From: Deroplatys truncata
Lineage: Eukaryota > Arthropoda > Insecta > Mantodea > Mantidae
NCBI GenBank assembly: GCA_030765065.1
Contig: CM060978.1
Location: 113,813,692-113,877,691 of the forward strand
DNA: 64,000 nucleotides
Reading direction: 5' to 3'
Both the position numbers and the translations under genes were made by a program. Shown here piece after piece: positions 36,232 to 51,200 of the stretch. The notes under the pieces are model-generated. The model saw nothing but the letters and a program-made list of their open reading frames with translations, did no database searches and had not been told where the DNA came from. Within the stretch, counting starts at the first letter, position 1; the number at the start of each line of letters is the position of its first letter.

Positions 36232-39200
36232 AAATTTTATTGGGTTTTATTTATGAACGCTCTTTAACTACCATGGTCCTTAGCGCCCCATTCTATATTG
36301 AGGGTGAAAGACCGGAAATTTTGCTCAGAGGCCTCTATCAGGCTTGAGGTTATTTTACGTGCCGTATATCCACGACAAGGGACCACCAGCTTTACTTCCC
36401 TTCCGAAGGAAGCCATGTTAAGAAGCTTTACGTCCGAAAAAATCCATCACCCTCCGCCGGGTTTCAACCCGCGACCTCGGGAACTAGAGGCTAGAATGGT
36501 AACCACTACACCACGTAGGACGACACGTGGCATAAGTAGCATGGCACTTAGAGACTTGTTTTAATGAACAAATTAAATTAAATTACACGGAGTACTTTTA
36601 TTTTATCTCTTACAGTTATTAAGCAGCTTGACACTTAGAAACTTTTGTTTTAATTAATGAATTGAATTAATGTAGTATTTTTAATTTGTCATTTACAGAT
36701 ATTATTGCTTTACTTTGTTACACGTTCAAAGGTCCTCCCTCAGCATTGATACACAACTGTAAACGGTCTGCAGCACTCAGACACGAACTTGATATAATTT
36801 CTTATTAGCGTCTGCTTCCTGAAATGCGTATGTAATGTACTGGCACATCATTGGAACAGTAACTGGTTTTCTGTAGAACACTTTCTCTTTCACAAATCCG
36901 CCCCCCAAAAACGTCCATTGGGGCGAAGTCAGGAGAGCGAGGAGGCCACTCAATTTGTCCGCGCCAGCCACTCCATCTATTCGGGAACCTCTGATCAGGA
37001 ACTCATGGAGAGCCAAATGAAAAATGAGGCGGAGCACCATCCTGCTAAAAATATTGAGCGTCTTCTCGCCCATGGATCTGTGGCACGACTGTACCTTATA
37101 GCAACTGCAAATAATTTTCACCCATGACAGTGGTGTCAAAGAAAACAGAACGATCACTCCGTCACATAATCTCCCCCCCCCCCCCCAGAGTGTGACACCA
37201 GGCTGGTTCAATGCAGTCTCCATGATTACGTTCGGATTAGTGTCACTTCAAATCACATAATTGTGTTTGTCGGCATGTCCGGACAACTGGAAGGCTTCAT
37301 TAGAGCAGATGATTTTGCACAATATGCACGTGTTGTACTGCAGTTCATTTAGTACTTCACAAAACTGCAGGCGTCTATCGGGATCATCCTGGAATAGTCG
37401 TCGGTGATATGACTTCATGTGAAGTGTCTTCAACATCCTGCGCAGAGATCTGTCCTAACTCAAAGGAGGCTCTACGGGTGGACTTCTTTGGACTTGCTAC
37501 AAACGCCTGTGTGACCAACATTCCATTCTCTTCTGTGCACACTGCCCGGGGTCGACTGGATTTTGGTGCGTTGTGAACTTATTGCGAATCGAGTAGGTGA
37601 TCTGACGACTAGGGAGCAGGTATGTTGAATGTTTCTCGCCAGCAAATCTGCACTGTTGCTGCGTTTCCACACTTCCAATATACCTTGACGATCCACTTCC
37701 CGTCCTCCACACTGTAATTACCCGCCATCACTGCTTAGTGTCTGTAAATAAGGAAATAACAAGTGTCAAGCTACTTATGTCGCATCCTGTATATTATAAT
37801 GCTGACAGACAGCTGGTGTGCAATAATTCAGAATTCCCCAATAGCCTTAGTGGCGCCTAGCAGGATATTTTTCTATTTGTCTCTTTCTCTTTTTAGCATT
37901 AAGAGTATTGACGGACAGTGCATAGTGTTCAGTGGACCATGCGTTCAGGGCCCTAGAGTTATGCATAATCAGCTGTTTAAAAAAACACTGGATACTAGGC
38001 TTGTTCCACAGCAAACCGGGAATAACGAGAATGACAACTGAAAAGCATTAAGATACATATTTTGAAATGTGAACATTCGCGATTAATGAGAAGCTCTAAA
38101 GCCCGAGAATGGTAACCGGTGATTTGAAATTTTAACTAAGCTAATTTCCGTTATCGATCCTACCACATTTGTATTAGCCCATAGCCGCTTTCATTGCGCC
38201 ATTTTAAAGGGCACATGACATATCTTTTCAATATGGCGCAAGCTAAATTATGTTAATTGTTAATCTTGGCAAGAAACTGAAACTACGAAAACCGATACCG
38301 ATGCCAATGTTACAAAGGTGAAAGCGTAATAGCGTATCGCCAGATTTCAACTAGCCTGAGGTTCCGGATGTCACTGAAATGTCCTGTTATACATCCATCG
38401 CTTTAACCACATCAGAAATTCAGAACCGTGGCTTTGAGGTTAGACTTATCTTGGCAGATGTAATATCTTATTGCCAACTAGCATCTTGGGGTATGGAGGG
38501 ATTGTGGAAACCAACTGAGTCCAACCTTAAATTCTGGAACTCTACGCCTTCTTGGCAAAACACACTCCGCAATCAGGATCCGTGGCGTGTTGCTTGTGCT
38601 GACAGTTACTAGACGGTAGATGATGCTGTTCCTTCCTTTCTACTTGCTTTATATACCTTTCTTCAACATGGTACCTACTCCAGGTAAAAATTACTCATTT
38701 TAATTCTAATAATAGCATATTGGTCATCCTTAGAGGACTATTACTATTATTTAGTGCCTAGTAGTAGCGGAAGCGGCGGCGGCGGTTGTGGTAATGATAG
38801 CTGGCGGCAGTAAACCTGCAGTGTGTATATTGCTTCTTATTATATTTCATCTAATAAAAATAATAATCGAAAGATTTATTTATCTTTCAACTTCCCCAAT
38901 TCGGGGGTTGCCATTATAGACAAAGCATGATTAACAAGTGTTTAAATATATATCCTACAAATTGTTTAAATTTATATGAAGTGAATTAGAAAGGATTTGT
39001 GAAAGAAAAGAAATTTATACAATATAAGTAAAATCTAAAAGTAACACATGCAAAAAGAAAGCGAGAGACAGAGAGAGAGCTATTTATTATAAAGGTGATA
39101 TTTTAGAATCAAAAGTGATCCTTTAACCGCAGGAAACGCTATTTCTTGAAGTAGGCTTTTATAAATGTCAAATTGTTTACAGGGGTTCAGCAGCTGGCGA

Positions 39201-42200
39201 GGTATCGTGCCTCTAGCTCCGACCATGAGTCCAATCACTTGGATGGAATTGAGATGGTATTTCTTTGTAATATGGAACTGTAGGCTCATATATCCTACAT
39301 TTTTCTGCATGAACTTCCGCCGGTTGTTATGTTCTAATATTGGGTCGATAATGAAACCTGAAGTCCAGCCTGGCGGAATGACGGGCAAATCTATTCTGCG
39401 ACAACATCCATCAGTTGCTAGCCCATGAACTTCCTCGTAAACTGTATGATGATGTTTTCTCAGTGCTTCGGCAATCAGGGACCTAATTTTATGGTGATGA
39501 GTGTTCCTCAAAGTCTCATTCAACGGGCCTGCGCCCAGGACGTGTTTAAGGGTTTCCAACGCCAACATGCAACGCCAATAGTGTTTTCCGCCTTGGGTCC
39601 TGCCAGGAATTGTATGTAGTGGAATGCACCCCGCTCCCTGTCAAGGAATGCTTCATCATATGGGAAATAAGTATTTTCTTTTCCTTCCATTTTATTTCTT
39701 TCTTGCATTTCCCATGGCAGCTGTAGAAGAGCTTTTTCCAAATATCCTTATGCAAGTAACTAATATTACGCAATTCCAGAATCGTTAGCAGCAAGCTCAC
39801 GCGGCCAGGAGCAGATGAGATGGATGGGGAAGGAATGGGCTAGAACGAGCAAATCTGCTACTTTCTTTAAGCTTTTTTTTTTGGGGGGGGGCTTTCCAGT
39901 GGCCGTGAGCTGTCATGGAAATGACGCTTCCACATTCTCATAACGTTCATTGGACTAGCGATCTCTTACACTACGTAAGAGACACTTTAGCTACCAATAC
40001 TCCAGAACGACAGTTTGTTTGACTCTTGGGGTAAGTGACGATAAATTATTGAGAGAAAATTACTATTTCGCCGTATTCATTTGCTTAGGTAATATAGGGC
40101 CGTCTAAACACAGGAAAGCGGAGAAGCACTCTGGAGGCCGCTGATAGGATACTAGACCTCCTAATCTGCAATATTTCCGTACACTTGCACTTCCTCGCCA
40201 AAATGTTGATTATCATTTTAAAAACAGCTGTTACTTTTTGGCTATACGAAACTGTAGTCATTTGCCTTTGGTGAGAACCTGGTCTAAGAAAAGGAGGTAA
40301 GCAGTGCGGAAGCAGTGTATGTTTCTTTTCCTACAGGAAGGCCCTAAACGAGATCTGCATAGTGGCTTCTATGGAGGAATGATCCAGGAACCGCTAGGAG
40401 ATCTCGTATCTCTCCTATCCTCTCTGCAAGATGGTAAGGGACGTATCCGGATACCCGGACTGCGAGACAACGACGTGATGCCAATTACTGACAAGGAGAT
40501 TCGTGACTACCGTGCCTTAGAGATTGATATGGAACACATGCTTAAAGCCAGTGGTGCTACTACGCTAGCGCACAAGGGCGATAAAGTACGAGTACTTCTG
40601 CACACAACTAGGATTCCTTCGATCTCCATTCATGGTGTAGAGGGCGCTTATGCTGGATCTGGACAGAAAACTGTAATACCAGCCAAAGTGGTCGGCAGGT
40701 AAGTTACTCTGTAGCACGCCTTCGTGAAGTAGCGCAACTTCGAAACAATTTTAAAGCATACAGGTATTTTCAAATTTTTAAAAGTTGGTTAGTAAGTTTA
40801 AACTGCCATAGATTAAATAACATTCTTTTTTAGAAATTAATTTGTACCTATACGCTATATACGGAACGCTTTTATAAAGTCCTCTCCTTTATATAGTTAA
40901 AATCTACTCATAAGCTACTGATTTACCGTTCATTACAACCTGGAAAATACTTCTATCACTATATTTCCTGCTTTTTCTGCCGCTGGGATTTAAGAGCTGA
41001 GAAAGCATTGCATTCATTTGAAAAAGCATATGAATGTTCCAAGGAAAACACAATTCTGAAGTCACCTGTATTCACACACACAAACTTCCATTTTTCTTAG
41101 AAAAATATTTGTACATGGCTTGTGTTTTGTAGGTCGATATATTGATCGATCAGACGGTCGGTCGGCCGGTCGGTCGGTGGGTCAGTCAATTAGTTGACAT
41201 TAACTCCAAAACGAAAATTTGCATAAATACCAAACTTTATACTTAGTCCAGTACGGAAGGCAAAGATTTGCAATAAATTACCACCAGTTAATTCGTTATA
41301 TTTTGTTTTAAAAAACGGCTGTAACGATTTTGATAAACGTAATATGTTGAAGTGATGTATGAAATGCCCACATTTACATTTCTGTAACTCAGCTCTGAGA
41401 TACTTTTCATTCTTGTTGAGTTTTATATAATGTGAAACCTTAAGAAGTGGGCAAAAACTTACAGCAAAGAAAAGGTAGATGTTAAGATATAAACAGCCGA
41501 GTGTTGTTGAGATGCAGAGTTTATATTACGTTCATACTGCCTAATTTAAACCATTTCAAGCAAATTTATCCAGCAGATAAAAAACAAGCTTTTGTATGAA
41601 TAATTTGTAGAATAGATATGAAAACGAATAATAATCAATTGAACAAGCAGTTTACCAGCTCACAAACGCAGAGTTTAAAAAAAAAGAGGCAAGCGGAAAA
41701 TAGAAAGGAAAATATTGCGATATAACAATGAGAGATAGAATGCAAAACCAATAAATAAAGAAGAGGACACGATTAAAGGACGCCGCGACCACAGGAAGCT
41801 ACCTAAAATGCAGATGGGTAGTACAGGTTATGAGATAGCACACTAATAGGAGGACACTCTCCTCGAGAACCCATGATTGGTCAGAGGAACGTCGCCAGAC
41901 AGAGAACCCGCTCGGCAGACGAACTAAGAGCAACCTTCGACAGCACATAGACCATGAAAGCCAAAGACAGAAACTTAGAAACAACTGGTGGACATAGAGT
42001 AGGACAATAAGCTAGGTTGATTTCTACCCAAATAGCTAACCGAAACTGGAAAAGCCAGCTAGCTTCCTTACATTTGAAAGAGGTCCTTGTCCAAAAGGGA
42101 TGTATATGGGCTAATTGACTGTCAACACCGATTTTACTTTCTCTACTACGTATAGTAAGTAGGGGAAGTATTGTATTCCACCCAAAAATTCGATACCGAG

Positions 42201-45200
42201 ATTTCACCGGAAATACATGTTTTGAGACCCCTGAATCCAAAATAGCAGTTTTAAAAACGTGTCTGTGTGTGTGTGTCTGTGAACAGCATAACTCAGAAAC
42301 GAACAGTCGGATAAACACCAAACTTGGTATTTAGGTTCAGTATCTTCCAGAGATGCGACACGAAGGTTTTCAAGAAAATCCCCCCACCCCAGATTATGCT
42401 TTACATGGAACATTTTTCGAAAATTTTAATTTTCTCAGAAATGGTTCTAACGATTTTGATTAAAATATCATGCGTTTAAGATATTTTCATGACAAATGAA
42501 ATGTATATCTCGAATTTTCTGGGAATGTCTCCAAAAGTATTCTTCATTGTGAACTACTTTTGCATAACTGGTAAACCATAAGAGATAGACAAAATTTTAC
42601 TACACAAAAAATGTAGATCCGTTAAAATACACAATTTATGTCATACATTTTTTTTGAGTGAACCATTTTCGAGATATTGCTTGTTATTCCCTTAAATTTT
42701 CCAATACTTATACTTTTTCTCAAATTCGTTATTCATTTTTTTTATGTCCTGGACATGCAAAGAGAATGGAATGCGCCACATAGCAACCAGCGCTTAAAAG
42801 ATTTGACTATCGCTTAAAACCTACAACATTCTCCTTGCATCTACAAGAAAATTAGCAATAAGATTGATATCTCGATTAACATGAAGCATATGGAGAATAA
42901 GCGTTTGTAAAAATAGTTTTACAAGAGTAGAGAAAGTCATGTGAGTGTAACAGATACAATTTTTTTAAAATTATTTCCTCCCCTATTTCTTTCTTCCTTT
43001 AATCTAAAGCAAAAAAAGTAACGTTAAAGTTCTGCTCACTCTCAATTTTAAATCACTTTTTGGCTCGAAATGAAAAAGTCCGCAACATAGTGTCAAACCT
43101 TGCCCCTCTGTCATTTAATAAACGCGAATTACGTAAGTATGAACATGAACGTTTCCAAGCCCCAGATTTTCATGTTTGCGTATTTTAAAACAATACGTGA
43201 TTACACAAATTCCTGGAATACTTCTCCACATTTGACGTGCTTCAGAACGTTTGGTTTTGGTTTATTCATCTGAAATTGAGTTTATAAATTACTGGATCAC
43301 ATCTATTTATCAATCTGAACCGGCTTCTACTACACGCAGGACATAAATTGCCGATGATCATAATCTCCCATTGGAGGTTCCTCTGTTGAATGGGTGAACC
43401 TACAATCTTCTACACCTAAATGTTCTTTTGCATTTCAAAATAAATAAATAAATAAATAGTGAGTAAACTTAAGTGATGTTAGTGTTACAATTCCGACTCA
43501 CCTTTAAATAAATTCAATACACATCACTGTTTCTAGCTTCTTTTCATTACAATATCAACGTAAATAAATTGAGTTTTATTTATGAACGCTCTTTAACTAC
43601 TACGGTTCTTAGCGTCCCACTCTATACTGGACGTGAAAGACCGGACACTTTGCTCAGAGGCCTCTTTATCAGGCTTGCGGTTCTTTTACGTGCCGTAAAT
43701 CTACGACACGGAACCACCAGCTTTACTTCCCTTCCGAAGGAAGCCATGCTAAAGACTTTTACGTCCGAAAAAAACCCATCGCCCTCCGCCGGGTTTGAAC
43801 CCGCGATCTCGGGAATTAGAAGCTAGCCCTAGACCATGGAGGACGACACCTTTCAAAAGACGAAAGGCACACAGAAGTTAAGAAATCTCTTATACTAGTA
43901 TAAATTGTGCAGTTGCATTCTCATTTAAGTAATTTGTTCAGTCTCCACGATTACAACAGACAGACAGATCTAGATATATACAGATATATGGATGGGTAGA
44001 TAAGACAGATGGACAGACAGACAAACATTATTTAACATTCAATAGACCGTATTTACAAATTGACATGTCCACAGTATCATACGTTCGTTATGCTTACGTT
44101 TTCATTGTGAATGACATCCCACATGACTTGCATTTGTGCAATGAGCTAACACTGTTTACGTTGCTTTTTAATTGTGAATAGTCCTTCAGTGGGAGTGAAT
44201 ACACAGGCGTACGCACATGTGTCCACATTGCACTAAAAGCTGGTGGAAGTATGCCAACTGAGAAATTGAGTTAGTGTGCTGACTGCTGCGAGTTCTTGTT
44301 ATCTGTAAATTACGTATTTCCACAAATACTCATCATATGAAATGGTATTTTGTGATACGTATCTATGAAAAAGATACAGTTGTGCTTGAGTTAAGGTACA
44401 AACATTTTCGTCAAATCTTTTCATTTCTAAAAATAGTATTAGACATTAAAGTAGTAATATACATAATATGAAACATAACTATTGCTATTAAAAAGTTTCC
44501 TTCGCAGTGAATTCTAAAGTCAATTAAATATTTGGACAACAAAATAAGTGCTGACTAAATGTAATACCTTTTAGGATATTCTATATGCCTGATTACTTCT
44601 TATAAGGGAGATTTCTTATCTGAAATGATCTTTCTGGTATCGTAGAATTCGCTGTTAAGCCATTCTTCTAGTCGTCTTTTAAAATGATCGTTGAAGTGAC
44701 ATGAGAATTTCTGATTCATCTGTTAATCGTCCATCTATTTTAGATAACATCTGGATTCAAAGGGGACGTAACTATTATCTTTGAGCAGTTATATGTATAA
44801 TAACCATAGCCTGACAATATATACCTTGAGATTTGGATCATTATCTTGATAAAATTGAAGTGTTATTCTTCTTTATTTTCTCTGTGCCTTTTTTTTTGAG
44901 GGGCCTTGAGATGTGGAAATACTGCATATTGTCCAGAGTGTGTTCAACGAAAATTAAATTTCTCATCCCACACTCTCATATACATCCCATAACATCACAC
45001 TGCAACCTCGCCCCCTACCCTCAGGAGCCTACTACGGTAGGTACGGGATTGGTACTCCCGGGGTTCCGAGCCACACTCTCGATTGGGTTTCTCTAAGGTG
45101 AGAGGGGACGGAGGAGGAGAATCGCAAGGGGTGCTTGGGTAATGCGTAACCCCCAGACCCTGAGTATCATGTAGGATTGTCTTCGTATCCGCTGATAAAA

Positions 45201-48200
45201 GTCAACCCCGGAGAGAGGCCATTATATGAGCTGTTACACTCATGAAGGCGATTTGTTCCCTCTATCTATAAATTGGGAGGTGAGACCCTAGGGTGAGCAA
45301 GGTCCAGGCCAGGACTCTCATCTAAGTTGGGGTGGCGCCCAGATGCGAGGATACCATCGGAGACATTTGTAATGTGGAGGATTTTATCGCTATGGATCTA
45401 AAGAATAAAAAATAAAAACATACCCAGGTCAGTGTTAAATGAGTATTCGAGTGTTGTGGTCCTAGCTACTTAGTTATCAGTAGAACTAAGGAAGGTAGTT
45501 TATTACGGTGAGTCCATTCGCTATTCAAAAGGGTCTGGATAAAATCGCTGGTGCAGTAAACTGCTGTTTTGAACTCGTAATGGCACGCTCCTGGTTGAAG
45601 CTTATTCAACATCCCATGCAGTTATTATACAGAGAGCAAACGTGTAGCTAGCTACTCCATGCGAGTTGAAATGCACAAGACCCTGAACTCCTCGTGCGGT
45701 GTTGTAAACATCCGTGCATTAGACGTTATGTCCAATGAGGAAATTCAAGAAAATCTTGAAGATCAAGGTGTGACATCTGGTTATCGGGTTCAGCGGAGAG
45801 AAAGAGGTGAATTTGTACCTACTCGTACCCTGTTTCTTACCTTTGATCAGGTAGACTTCCCTCAAATGATTAAGGCTGGGTATGAGCCATTGAAGTTAGG
45901 CCATATATACCCACCCGCTGAGATGTTATATGTGTCAGCGCTTTGGACACACAAGTGATTTCTGTAGCGGTGAAGCTACCTGCGTTAACTGCGGAGAATT
46001 CTCGTAGGAGGGAGCATGTACATTGGCTACAACGTACGTTAACTGCAGTGGTGAACATCCATCTAGTTCCCAAGAATGGCCCCGTTTTACATAGGAAAGG
46101 TCGATCCAAGAGATCCGTTTGGGGGATGTCCTTCTGAGAAGCCTCCTGCGCATCCGCCAACCCTCTGTCCCGAAGCCCGGTGCCTATAGTTCAGTTGCAG
46201 CTAAACCGGTACCAAGTAGGGAAATCACAACTCAAACCAGCGATATTAACCACAATTTCAGAAAATATCCTAGCAGCCAGATCACCTCCAAAGCTTACGA
46301 AATCTAAATCGGCACCAATATCTGCCAAGTCTGTTACTGACAAGATCCCTTCAGCAAAGTCACCATCAAGACCATCGACCTCAAAAAATAAGACTGGCAA
46401 GCCCGTAACGTATAATGGATCACCGATAAAGTTCAAGACCGCCTACAACAGAACCGACTTCCTAAAAGAAAATGGTAAGCCTTTACCCAAAACATCTAAA
46501 GGTAAGGAACGTCCACGAGCATCTCCTTGGAGATCCTCTTCTGAGGAATCTTCTGGGAAGGACTCGGATCGGCGATCTACCTCTTCGCTGATCTCCACTT
46601 CTAATCGGTTCGAGAACCTCACTACCAGAACGACAGTGAAAATATCCAGGATCCTTCCACCGTTAAAGGTGCTAGCCCGAAACCAAGAAAAAGGGCAAAC
46701 TGATTCGAACACCGCCGTCCTCAATGTAGTGGACTCTTAGGATTGAGAACGTATCCCATTATGAATACTATGACTATCCTACAATGGAACATACGTGGAA
46801 TTAGAACACATCGACCTGAGCTTGAATTTTTTACTCAACAAGAATAATTCTTTGGCCGTATGTTTACAAGTGACTAAGCTCCGTCCGCAAGATAGCCTTA
46901 AAATCAGGCTGTATACCCCAGTACACGTGGTCTTACACACGAAGAGAGCATTTCGGCACACGGGGGCACTATGATGCTCATCAGAGATTATATATTTGTG
47001 GAATCTCTATCCATATAGCCTGACATCAGTCAGCGCTGTAAGGATTATACTGTCATCCATCCAAATCATCATTTGTAACATTTATCTGTCTCCATCTGAC
47101 GACCTCGCACTCACTGATTTAGAAGATCTAGTTTCCCAGCTACCAACACCTTTTCTGCTGGTGGGAGACGTCAATGCCCACCACGCACTTTGTTGCTCGC
47201 CACCAGCTTGTGCGAGAGGCAAATTAATCACGATTTCTTAAACATTTATAACCTAGCTCTTCTGAACACCGGAGAGCCTAGATTTCTTTCAGACTCCTTC
47301 AACACTTTTTCACAGCTTGATATTGCAGTTTGTTCACCACAGTTAGCAGTTTCCTTACAATGGCCTGTCATCTCTGATTTACACTCTGGTGACCACTTTC
47401 CATGTCTTATTATTCTCTTAACACAAGATGGCGCTTGGATCAAGCCAACTGGAACCTTTACTCCCAGTTGGCTGTGTCAAATTACAATGAGCACGACTGT
47501 GTGGATGTTTTGGACGAACATCTCACAGAGATGATTCGTTCTGTTGTTGAGCAATCTACTCCTCGGTCGACTGCCCATCCGCGTCGATGTCCGGTCCTTG
47601 GTGGACCGATGAATGTCGAAAAGACATTCGTGCTCACGCAGGCGTCGCCCTGCACTGGATAACCTGATCCAGTACAAGAAAATACGTGCTAAGTCTAGAC
47701 AAATTATTAAGGATAGCAAAAATACATGATGGAGCAAGTTTGTAGCTTCATTTAATCGACATACACCTTCCTATATCGTCCTACAAAATCCTCGCGTCGA
47801 CTACAAAACCACATCATGATGCTAACCTGATATTCCTTTTTAATACAGCAGTCCTAAGACGATTCGGATGATCATTCTACTTATTTTTTTATTCCGTTTA
47901 TACTACAAAATACGAGGCGTGTTCTTAAAGTAAGTACCATGTTAATATTTTAGCATTGCAGTCGTGATTTCGAGGATACGCGATCACTTCCTCCATTCAT
48001 TAGGAAGCCAAACACAGATGTGAGCGATCGTCACTTTGTTTTCCTGTTGTTAGAGCGTTTCGAAAACAATCGAACGACCCACCGACTGTGAGGTCAGATC
48101 AGCAAACATTCATCGCCAATTGTATGAGGTTTATGGGAAAACAATAATGAGTGATGGAATGGTGAGAAAGTGGGTTATACAGTTTAACAAGGTCATGAAA

Positions 48201-51200
48201 TTGTGTATGATGAGCCGCGGAGCGGCTGGCCGTCTGTAATCACGGATGATTTGGTGCAGCAGTGAAAAAAAACATTCGCGAGGGCAGACTTTTCACCATA
48301 TCGATGTTATCTTCGGTTTTCCACAAATTTGAAAGTCAATCCTCTACAACTTCCTGACAGAACGCTTAGATTTCGGAAATTGTGCTCAATATGGGTGCCC
48401 ATAAATCTTACCGATGAGCACAAGAAGAAGCGACATGCCGCTGCACTGACTTTTCTCGCACGAATATGCTGAGGAAGGCGATGATTTGGTAATGCACATC
48501 GTTATAGGCGATGAGACAGGGGTGTCTCACATTACTCCTTAATCAAAGCAACAATCCATGGAGTGGAGGCACATAACATTCCCCGTGAAGAAGAAATCAA
48601 ACAGACGATATCCACTCGCAAGGTCGTGTGCACGGTTTTCTGGGACAGCCAAGGTGTTTTGCTGGTTGAATTCCTGCCCAGGAATGCGACAATCAACAAA
48701 AGATGTCTATTGTGAGACACTATGAAAGCTCCGTTGTGCAATACAGAAAAGGCGTGGAATACTTTCGCGTGTAATCGTGCGATGCCCGGCCACATATAGC
48801 TAAACAAACTCAAGATCTGATCGCATCATTTGGTCGAGAACAATTCGACCATCCTCCCTACAGTCCGGATTTGGCACCAAGCGATTTTCATCTGTGTCTT
48901 CGTCTAAAGAAATTCCTCGGTGGAAAACATCTCAACGGCGTTGGGAAACAAGAAGTGCAGACTTGGCTTTCATCACAGGCGGCATCATACTTTGGCGAAG
49001 GCATACAAAACTGGTTTCGGTTAGGAAAAGTGCCTGAATAACGGCGTTGACTATGTGGAGAAGTAGTGTAAGGCGTAAGGTAATGAATGATAATAAAGTT
49101 ATTGGAAAATGATATTCTGTTATTTTTTAAAAAAATTATTGTTACTTACTTTAGAAACGCGCCTCGTATTTTCACGTGGTACTAGATGAATGGGGAAACA
49201 AAAAAATGAATACATCAAAGCTGATAATTTTGGAAAGCGTTGGTTATCCAAGCGCCTTTTTTTAATATTACGAATAGTGTTTCCAAAATCCCTAATAATT
49301 TCCACTCAAGAGAGTTCTATTTTCTGAATATCGCTTCTAAATTAGGAAATTTGGTGAACATGGCAAGGTTGGAATTTTGGCCTTTTTCAAACCACAGCTT
49401 CTAGCTCTTTTGTTACACTGTCAAATATATTTAACTGCTGAAAAAACTGATGTGCTAAATATGAGTACCCATAAGGGAAATCGAAGTGCATGCAGTCATA
49501 CAGCATGTATCAATCCACCACCATAGATTTATTTTTTCCTTTATTACTATTTATTTTTAAAATCAAATTAAATCTGCAGAAAATATCCGAAGATTTCTTT
49601 CCATTTTGTTATTTATGGAATAGCTTTAAATTCGGAACATCATCTGAAATCTGGAAAACACGTCAACACTACTCCAGAAATATGTGGAGGTTTATGTAGC
49701 TGTCGCCTCTTGGTCTTCTTTCCCAGTACGAAATTGTTGTGTGCAGGGATTTAAAATTAGAGTAACCTGAGAGATCACCTGGAAATCGCTTCAAATTGAA
49801 ATGCATAATAAGCGACATGCAAATGTGCCGATGTTTCGCGAGAGGACATTAAAAGGCGCCAGAATGATGAATGAGCTATGATTATATGCGGAATCCTGGC
49901 GATACGCCGTAAACAGGTTTTATTTTTTCTGAGCATCGACACGTGATTTTCCAGCAGCCTTACGTTTATTCCTTTGCGTCAGCAACTGACTGCCGTGACG
50001 ACACTGATGCTGCAGTGTAAACAGCGAAGAATATTGAATTGAGGGGCGTAGTTCAATATTAAAGCCGGGAGCTAGAGAGCGAGGTAGGTAGAAAAAAGAG
50101 ACTAACTGGTCATTCATTCAAAAGCATGCCAAGAATATAAAGTATATCCTTGTTTTCCAAACGTCTTCTACGAAAGATGATGCAAACGTTACTATTTGCC
50201 AAATAACAATCCTTTTCCCTGTTGATATGAATGTCTGGCGGAAGTTCAGTATTCATCATGAGAAAAACGTACTAATGTCCTGGAAAACCGGACATTCTGG
50301 CAAGTGTAATAAATTTTTATTAGCGGTTCCACATCGTCATTATGTCCTTGCACCTCCATTTCATTACCTCTTAATGTTGTGGGGGAGGCTTGCCATGGCT
50401 TACAAATAGTTGCTGCTGTATTATTTATTGGTATTTACGCTAAAATCTTCTTCTTCCTCGGATCACCTTCCTGTTTGGAGGACTGACACTCCCAAGGACT
50501 TATCTACAAGGATCAGTAGCCTGTAGAGGAGCAAGCAAACTCTGGATCACAGCTTATCCCGGGTAGGTGATCAGCCCAAGGCCTAGTATGGCGACGAGGA
50601 AGAAGTAAATTAAATGTGATGAAAGGGATGATAGAAAAATTCGCGGATCAAATTATCCAAATCAACAATCGCCTAGCGACCGAGAAAACCGTGAAAAAAC
50701 CTTCGGTCACATTGGCCGGCCCCGGGGATATGAACCCACTAAAATCTAAATAGAATAAATAAAATTATTTATACAAATTATAAAGTTAATAATTAAGAAG
50801 TCGCTTAGCTGAGCTAGAAGAAAGTTTTGTGGAATGATAGCATAAACCAAGAATATTTTATATTACAAAATCAGTGGTATCAAATTACACAAGAAAAACT
50901 ATTATCGTCAACGAAATCCGTATGGGTTTCTTTACACTACTAGTTAGACTGATTAGAAACTAACGCAGAAACACTATTAGAATATAATTCTGTGATGTTT
51001 TGTCAGACCCCAAAATATTCCTAAAAATACTGTTTGAAACACAAGGATTTTAGTTTTCAATTTAAAAATTAGGAATCTGATATCTGTACAAATGTAAATT
51101 TAAATAGCATGCTCTTTATTTACTTTCAAGTGCTCGAGCTCTTACTTAGCTCTAAGTACTATATATAGTCAATGCCTTAGTTAGAATGCCAATGTTAGGT

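Larger units (their letters stand above)
45000..47870 (+). mobile_element. Jockey-like LINE, 5' part (5' UTR, ORF1, endonuclease)
   Basis: A GC-rich leader (about 45000-45420) precedes broken ORF1 and ORF2. ORF1 shows PFAIQKGLDKIAG, then RALDVMSNEEIQENLEDQGV and a zinc-knuckle region. ORF2 starts with the endonuclease. The copy stops before the reverse transcriptase, at about 47870 and close to the mariner at 47911. LINEs normally lose their 5' end, so a copy that keeps the 5' part has lost its 3' part by deletion or rearrangement. Confidence 0.8.

Noticed and set aside
36718..37728. A host gene on the minus strand
   Set aside because: Multiple stops and frame changes, and the blocks match a Tc1-related transposase in order.
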